NCBI GenBank assembly: GCA_964036665.1
Contig: OZ038533.1
Span: forward strand, 3,644,001 to 3,708,000
Length of the DNA: 64,000 nucleotides
Reading direction: 5' to 3'
Origin: Gordius sp. MW1
Lineage: Eukaryota > Nematomorpha > Gordioida > Gordea > Gordiidae
Under the pieces are notes generated by a model. That model did not search any database. It was not told the origin of the DNA and worked only from the letters and a program-made list of their open reading frames with translations. Below, piece by piece: positions 58,613-64,000 of the stretch (its first letter is position 1; the number at the start of each line of letters is the position of its first letter). Position numbers and translations under genes: made by a program.

Positions 58613-58749
58613 CATGGGCGTAGCCTGCATGGGAAATCGAGAGGGGCAAAAATAATTTAAGAAGGGGTAAAATAATATTTTTTGACAATAGTTTAGCCAT
58701 TATTTTAATAAGCTTCAAAGAGTTTTTGGATTTATAGGGGGCAGCCGCC
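58613..58749. mobile_element. hAT MITE family 1, right end lost
   Basis: CATGGGCGTAGCC at the left; the sequence stops at 'gggggcagccgcc' and changes to Helitron repeat sequence. Confidence 0.75.
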
Positions 58750-58929
58750 ATTTTTGTTTTATATGTTTTGACACTTAATAAAATGTTAATCATACGCAAC
58801 TATGACGTCATACAGGGATACTGTAAAATGCTCACATTTTGATTTAGTTCATCGACAAAACACCTCATGAACATCGATAGTTTAATTTATGCAAAATAAG
58901 GCTTGCTAGAAGACGACAACCATCGGGAC

Positions 58930-59788
58930 TAGGGGCGGCCCGAAAAGCCCGGCCCGCGGGCCGGGTATGGGCGAGCTTTGGACTTTAAAAAAACAACGGG
59001 CCGGGCTTCGGCGGGCCGACAAATCAACGGGCCGGGCTTGAGCGGGCAGACAAATCAAGCGGGCCGGGCCTATATTTAGCTAGGCCCGTTAAAAGCTCGT
59101 TGCAAAATAGTTAATTTTTTATTTGTGTAGTAATAAATACTTTAAAATAATTACAACTTAAACAAAGACAAACGTCTTATATTTAAACTGTTTTTTTATT
59201 AATTTAAATTTATTTTTTTGTGTCCTAATACGCAACACAAACACACTTACCTTTCATTTTTATTCATACATTTACAATAAGTACTGCGAAATTTGAATTG
59301 TACTCAACTCAATTGAAATAAAATGGTGGAAAGGCAAAGAAGCTAAGTAAATAAAGTAAAATCAATATAACCTTTAATTAGTTACCCAAAATTATCTCAT
59401 TTGGCATTTATGGTTTCATGTATCCCGGCTACAAGTGCCACAAGTGAACGAAATTTCTCTACGGCTGGTCGCTTATTAGAAGAGTGAAGAACCCGATTAA
59501 GACCGGAAATAATTGACGATTTATTGTTTTTACATGATTATTATTGATGTTTTTAACATATATTACTGAATATTGAATTAACTTTTTAATAAAAAAATAA
59601 CAATCGTTTAAAAATTTGCAAAAAAAAATTTCTACGGGCCCGGGCCGGGCCTAGGTTTTGCAAAAAATGTTTAGGGCCGGACCCGGGCCATATTTTTCTT
59701 TTTTCAGCGGGCCAGGGCCGGGCCCGGGCCTAGAAATTTTCGAAGCGGGCGGGCCGACCAAGCAAAATAGGCCCGTTGTAGGTCTCTA
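58930..59788. mobile_element. hAT deletion derivative inside the Helitron
   Basis: 859 bp flanked by perfect ATCGGGAC (58922-58929, 59789-59796). Ends TAGGGGC / GTCTCTA fit the YTAGNG rule. Both subterminal zones are rich in 'gggccgggc'. It keeps part of the transposase 3' end. Confidence 0.92.
59413..59550 (+). pseudogene. hAT transposase C-terminal dimerisation fragment
   Basis: Frame reads SCIPATSATSERNFSTAGRL, then LEE, a TGA, RTRLRPEIIDDLLFLHDYY and a stop. PATSATSERNFS is the hallmark of the Ac/Tam3-type hAT dimerisation region. One internal stop; the rest of the transposase is deleted. Confidence 0.88.
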
Positions 59789-60194
59789 ATCGGGACAGTA
59801 TTCTTACTTAAGCAGCATTATTGTACAGGAGGAACACAAATTCGTCTACTATTCCCTATAGTGTTGACTGCATGTTTATCACCCCGAGCACACACGTTAT
59901 GGTATAAGCAAAGATTCAATGACTGATCATATCGACATCCTTCAAGGTGCAACGATCTAACGTTATCATTCAGCGACGCAATGTATAATGAAGCATTTTA
60001 ATAGCTATAGGATCTTTGCATTGTCATTGCCAATTTTAAAATTAGTCATTTTGGTATGAGTTAACCAAATCGATGTACATCTGATTTACTCAACACTGAT
60101 ATGAGTCTTGAACTGCAGTACAATACTTTAGAAATGGCGATTGTTACTCGCAATGTCCCACCACTAACTCATGACAAAAAACCATTTACGACCG

Positions 60195-60640
60195 CATTAT
60201 GCTGATAGTTTCGGCAGGACAAGGGGTTTCTTTTTTTGGATAGATCAGGTGGAATTGGCAAAACATTTCTCATTTCGATAATTCTTGCCGATACGAACAA
60301 AAATGGCATCTTATTGGCCGTGTCATAAAAATATTAATGAAAAACTCGAAGTCAGCATTTTGAATGGCAAGTTCCGAGGTGAAAATGTATGCTGCCAAGA
60401 ATCCCTATGATTCCCACATATGTGCCGATTGAATTCAAACGCATTAAATTTTAAATAATATTGGCTTCGCAATGTCAATCAATAAGGCGCAAGGCCAAAC
60501 GATATCTATTTGTAGTTTAGATTTTGCCATACCATGCTTTTCTCACCGCAGCTATATGTGGCATGTTCTCGCGTGGGTAAACCATCCAGTTTGTTTGTGT
60601 TGACTAAAGACGGACTACCAAAAAATATTATATACTTTAT
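60195..60640 (+). pseudogene. Helitron helicase remnants
   Basis: Pieces in shifting frames: SGGIGKTFLISIILAD near 60250-60285 (Walker A of a PIF1-like helicase) and AMSINKAQGQTIS near 60470-60510 (a conserved C-terminal helicase motif), followed by SRVGKPSSLFVLTKDGLPKN-like sequence. Several frameshifts and a large deletion. Confidence 0.75.
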
Positions 60641-60938
60641 CGCACTTAGAGATTGATAGTGAATTATTTTTTAATCATAATTAGATGTATATATAGGTAA
60701 CAAAATGATTTAATAAAGTATAAAGAATGAAATTAATAAATGATTAGTGCAGTGACATTCTATAGGCCAACATTGTCACAACGCTCCATTCTTATTTTAA
60801 TCATAACCACATACCCATACACTTATAGCATTTTCAAGAAATAAGCTGGCCCAAATTCTTTCATATATTTCATATTGATAGATACCAATTATTTAGCCAA
60901 ATAAGAACTAAAGCAACGCTTGGCCGGGCACAGCTAGT

Positions 60939-62100
60939 ATTATATAGATTTAAGAATAATTATTTTACAATTGGACCAAATGACGCTTAGATTTCCTAAG
61001 AAGCATAAGGAACAACATTGGGCAATATTAAAAATGATCATAAATTTAACTATGAGTTAGTACAATAGGGTGTATAAACTGTTAGAATTTTAAAACTAGA
61101 GAATTTCAACCATTATGTAGTCCTAAATCGTAATAAGAAGTCATACTTAATATTTAAACTTTTTAATAGAAGCATTACTAAATTTACTGGGTCATATGAC
61201 GCAGATCTTCAATAGCATTAACTATGCACTAAATTTTGTACTAACACTTTATGATATGTTTTGTTAAGCAATTGAAAAATTCAGATTTTTGCTCCTATAA
61301 ATTTAAATAATATTTTGATACGTGGGTTATATTAACCCTTAAAACTAACGAAAGTTTTATAAAGAAAAAATGTTCACTCTGTTTGTTATCATCTATATAT
61401 ATAAAAATGTAACTCCGCTTTCTTTGTTCTCTAATAACTTCTAAAGTTCTCGACCGAATGCCTCCAAATTTGGCCAGATAATTGCCTTATCATCCTAGAT
61501 GGTTTATATATACTTTTTATCGACCTGAGACAGCGGTAACCCTGTTTTTTGGTAGTGTATGCCGCCATCTAGCGGACGAGAGATACTACGTGTTTTGTAC
61601 TTATTCATCGTTAGGGTGCTACTTTATGCCTTAAATTTTTTCCACAATTGCCTTGTCATTTGTGTCTCAATTTTTTACTCAACTACGCCCGTTTATTTAA
61701 CAATATATAAAGCTGTAAAAAAAACTCGGGCCTTCGGCCCTCGTGGGAAGGGGGAGAAGGGAAGGGAAGAGGGGAAGGGAAGGGGGGACGCCTCATCTGT
61801 ACTTCGTATAAATGTATCATATTTGCTATGCAATTTATGGGCGAGAAAGGTGGGAAGGGGCGAGAATGCCTATAGGGGGATATTAAATGCCTGATGATTA
61901 ATTAATTATTTATACAAATTTTCTATTTATAGGCAAAATGTAATATAGGCAAAATGTAATATAGACTAGGGTAAGGGTTAGATTTAGTGTTTGCATCTAG
62001 TTGCGTATTACATTAGTTTTTATGGCCTTTAGTGATTATGGGTCTAACAAACATTATATTATAAAACATCACAATGTTAAGAATTTGCAGAATTGTGAAC
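60939..62100. other. Intergenic repeats right of the Helitron
   Basis: Includes another Helitron-like start ('catctatatatataaaaatg', 61391), a hairpin 'gggccttcggccc' (61730-61742), a purine-rich tract (61745-61790) and 'tttgctatgcaatttatggg' (61820-61840). No credible gene; a plus-strand frame at 61559-61894 is low complexity. Confidence 0.45.
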
Positions 62101-62119
62101 AATTTTTAATTAAAAATAT

Positions 62120-62690
62120 CAAAAATTTGGCCAATGGTCATTTTTTCTCTATTGGTCAGTACCAACAGATACTCTATAAGTCAATGATAGCCAAAAAAAA
62201 TGAAAAAAAAATTTTGATGCTCACTTTGGCCAATGGTCATTTTTTTCCATTGGTCAGCAGCCAGCACACGGTAAAAGTGAATATAAATTCATAAGAGTAA
62301 AAAAAACGAAAAAAAAATTTTCGAATCACATTTTGGCCAATGGTCATTTTTTTCCATTGGTCACCAGCCAGGACACGGTAAAAGTTGATATAAATTCATA
62401 ATAGTCAAAAAAAAAACGAAAAAAAAAATTTCGAATCACATTTTGGCCAATGGTCATTTTATTCCATTGGTCAGCAGCCAGCGGACGGCCAAAAAGTCAT
62501 AATAGCAATGATAGGAACAGGAACAATCATAATAGTCAAAAAAAACGAAAAAAAAATTTCGAATCACATTTTGGCCAATGGTCATTTTTTCCATCGGTCA
62601 GGAGCCAGCGGACGGCCAAAAATTCTTATTATCAATGATAGTAACAAGAACAATCATAAGAGTCAAAAAAAACTCCGGGATTCTAACTAA
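62120..62690 (+). repeat. Five-copy tandem repeat, period about 100-128 bp
   Basis: 'ggccaatggtcat' recurs at 62129, 62228, 62335, 62445 and 62573, each followed by 'ccattggtcag.agccagc' and an A-rich 'aaaaaacgaaaaaaaaa' stretch. An inverted single unit lies at the left edge of the window. Confidence 0.9.
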
Positions 62691-62770
62691 AAAACTAGTT
62701 AAATTGCATAGCTATTAAAAGTAAACAACCTAAAAAACTAGTTAAATTGCATAGCTATTAAGTAAACAAC
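62687..62770 (+). repeat. Direct duplication of ~40 bp
   Basis: 'ctaaaaaactagttaaattg' followed by 'catagctatta' occurs twice in a row. Confidence 0.85.
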
Positions 62771-62814
62771 TTTTATTTATGTTTATTATATAATAGATAA
62801 TTTAACAAATCTTA

Positions 62815-62942
62815 TAAATAACACAGCGAGGGAGATAGAGATGAGGGGTGGGGCATTTCTTATGCATTAATTTAAAAAACAACACAGCGAGGGAGATAGC
62901 GATGAGGGGTGGGGCACCTCTTTCTCATGCATTAATTTAAAA
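62815..62942 (+). repeat. Direct duplication of ~62 bp
   Basis: 'aacacagcgagggagatag' and 'gatgaggggtggggca' recur with 'atgcattaatttaaaaaa' after each copy. Confidence 0.85.
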
Positions 62943-62980
62943 AATCGATAACCTAATATACCCAATGCAAATAGATAGGG

Positions 62981-63020
62981 ATGGACGGACGGACGGACAG
63001 ACGGACGGACGGACGGACAA
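62981..63020 (+). repeat. CGGA/GGAC microsatellite
   Basis: About nine units of 'ggac' with one variant, followed by 'ataaattgcatagcaatt'. The complement (tccg) of a shorter run is at 41681. Confidence 0.9.
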
Positions 63021-63299
63021 CAAAAAACGAGCCCATAAATTGCATAGCAATTAATAAATATTCTCGATACCGTAAAACATCACCATTTTCTTAAATAACG
63101 CGCGCTTTTAGAAAAGAATATGCATATAGCAAAAAGTGTTGAAAACTTACCACATCCTAGCTTAACAGATTCAGTCAAATTTACGAATCATGTTCAAAAT
63201 AACGACCGTTCAAAATACTGACAGCTTTACAAATTAGACATTAAATCTACAATCAAAATGAGCAAAAAATATATGAACATATGTTTAAACAAATAATTG

Positions 63300-64000
63300 T
63301 ATATAATAGTATATATAGAATTATATATAAGCAATTACTACATATTTAATATAATATATTATACACTAAATTATATAATTAATAAATACAAATTATTTGG
63401 TATAGGGTGGTATATAATTAAGTGTATATAATAAAATATATGTAATTATTTGAAAGCAATTCATACATACTTAATATATTAAATACTAAATTATATAATT
63501 AGAAAATTCAAATTAGTTTGTTATAGGGTAGTATATAGTTAATATAATAAATATATGTAATTATATAAAAGCAATTTATACATACTTAATATATTCAATA
63601 CTAGATTATATAATTAATAAATACAAGTTAGTCTGGTAAGGGTCGTATATAATTAAGGAATCCCATTCATAATGCCAATCATCCACAATGCCAATGACTG
63701 TATTATTTTTAAGTAATAGCTCATTATACAGTTAATTCTATTATAATGATTATATTATATCTATGTGTACTAATTGTACTTATAATATTCCCTAACCCTA
63801 GCCCTAACACTAACTTTAACCCTAACCCTACCCCTTAACTTTGTTTTGATTGGTTAAGCCATTGGCGGTCTAAAGCATTGGCATTATGGACGATTGGCAT
63901 TGTGAACAGAAGCGTAATTAAGTGTATATAATAAAATATATGTAGTAATATAAAAGCAATTTATACATACTCAATATATTAAATACTAAATTATATAACT
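63300..64000 (+). repeat. AT-rich satellite, unit about 117 bp
   Basis: 'aaatta.tttg.tatagggt.gtatata' recurs near 63391, 63511 and 63628, with 'aagcaattyatacatactta' between. The array is interrupted by an element at 63658-63914 and resumes to the window edge. Confidence 0.85.
63658..63914. mobile_element. TIR element in the satellite, with telomere-like core
   Basis: 257 bp flanked by 'taattaag' (63650-63657, 63915-63922). Inverted ends 'ttcataatgccaatcatcc' / reverse of 'ggacgattggcattgtgaa', over 25 of 31 bases matching. The core includes 'ccctaaccctagccctaaca' (63790-63809). The duplication also fits the satellite period, so the target length is not independent evidence. Confidence 0.7.

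Larger units (their letters stand above)
58192..60938 (+). mobile_element. Decayed Helitron
   Basis: The 5' side reads 'tctaatatataaaattttcgtgtcaagatgtttg' then 'aaaacggctgcaccgatgtttatgaaaatttt', the layout typical of arthropod Helitrons. The 3' side ends 'ggccgggcacagctagt' (CTAGT at 60934-60938). Between them lie a helicase remnant, a MITE and a hAT element. Rep domain not recognised. Confidence 0.7.

Noticed and set aside
61559-61894. 111-codon plus-strand frame
   Set aside because: It crosses a low-complexity purine tract and repeats, has no recognisable domain and no splice context.
62001-62690. Several overlapping frames with repeated NGHFF peptides
   Set aside because: They are translations of the ~110-bp tandem repeat; periodicity is at DNA level and frames differ between units.
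63790-63838. CCCTAA-like repeats as a chromosome end
   Set aside because: They are few and degenerate, and lie inside an inverted-repeat element, with satellite continuing on the far side.

Overview
This is nuclear DNA from an invertebrate animal, probably an arthropod, although nothing here fixes the species. It is strongly AT-rich, genes are split by many introns (some only 34-48 bp), and transposable elements are dense. All homology calls are from memory of protein families; no search was run.

The one host gene I can support is huntingtin (htt) on the minus strand. The start codon is at 57541 and coding exons run down to 12626. I placed 51 exons, about 8.5 kb of coding sequence (roughly 2,840 codons). 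They follow the order of vertebrate huntingtin from the N-terminal helix to near the C-terminal HEAT region. At 45 of the 50 exon junctions the codon phase carries across a plausible GT-AG intron. There is no polyglutamine tract. The last ~10% of the protein is not in the window; its exons, if they exist, should lie beyond coordinate 1.

Left block, 1-12.6 kb (retroelement nest): a 5'-truncated Ty3/gypsy-type pol (about 182-2943) split by a non-autonomous hAT element with a perfect 8-bp target duplication. Next come three near-identical copies of an unassigned reverse transcriptase-RNase H retroelement in alternating orientation (A forward 3268-5984, B reverse 5985-8709, C forward 8710-11757), with only one terminal repeat between neighbours. 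Copy A is split by another hAT element. Then follow a small hAT MITE and a LINE 3' remnant with its own MITE.

Middle, 12.6-57.5 kb: htt exons with introns full of transposons. These include an almost complete hAT element (14016-17089) whose transposase gene has six tiny introns, a hAT element with CAGTGGTTCT-type ends and an 8-bp duplication (19957-20480), about 13 copies of a ~165-bp hAT MITE ('CATGGGCGTAGCC' ends), five copies of a second MITE family, and a 5'-truncated R2-type LINE with an 83-bp target-site duplication (38562-40824). A diverged fragment of that LINE lies at 52.5 kb.

Right block, 57.5-64 kb: the upstream side of htt, then a decayed Helitron (58192-60938) carrying a MITE and a hAT deletion derivative, a tandem repeat (62.1-62.7 kb) whose unit also appears inverted at the left edge of the window, short duplications, a CGGA microsatellite, and an AT-rich ~117-bp satellite interrupted by a TIR element with telomere-like repeats.
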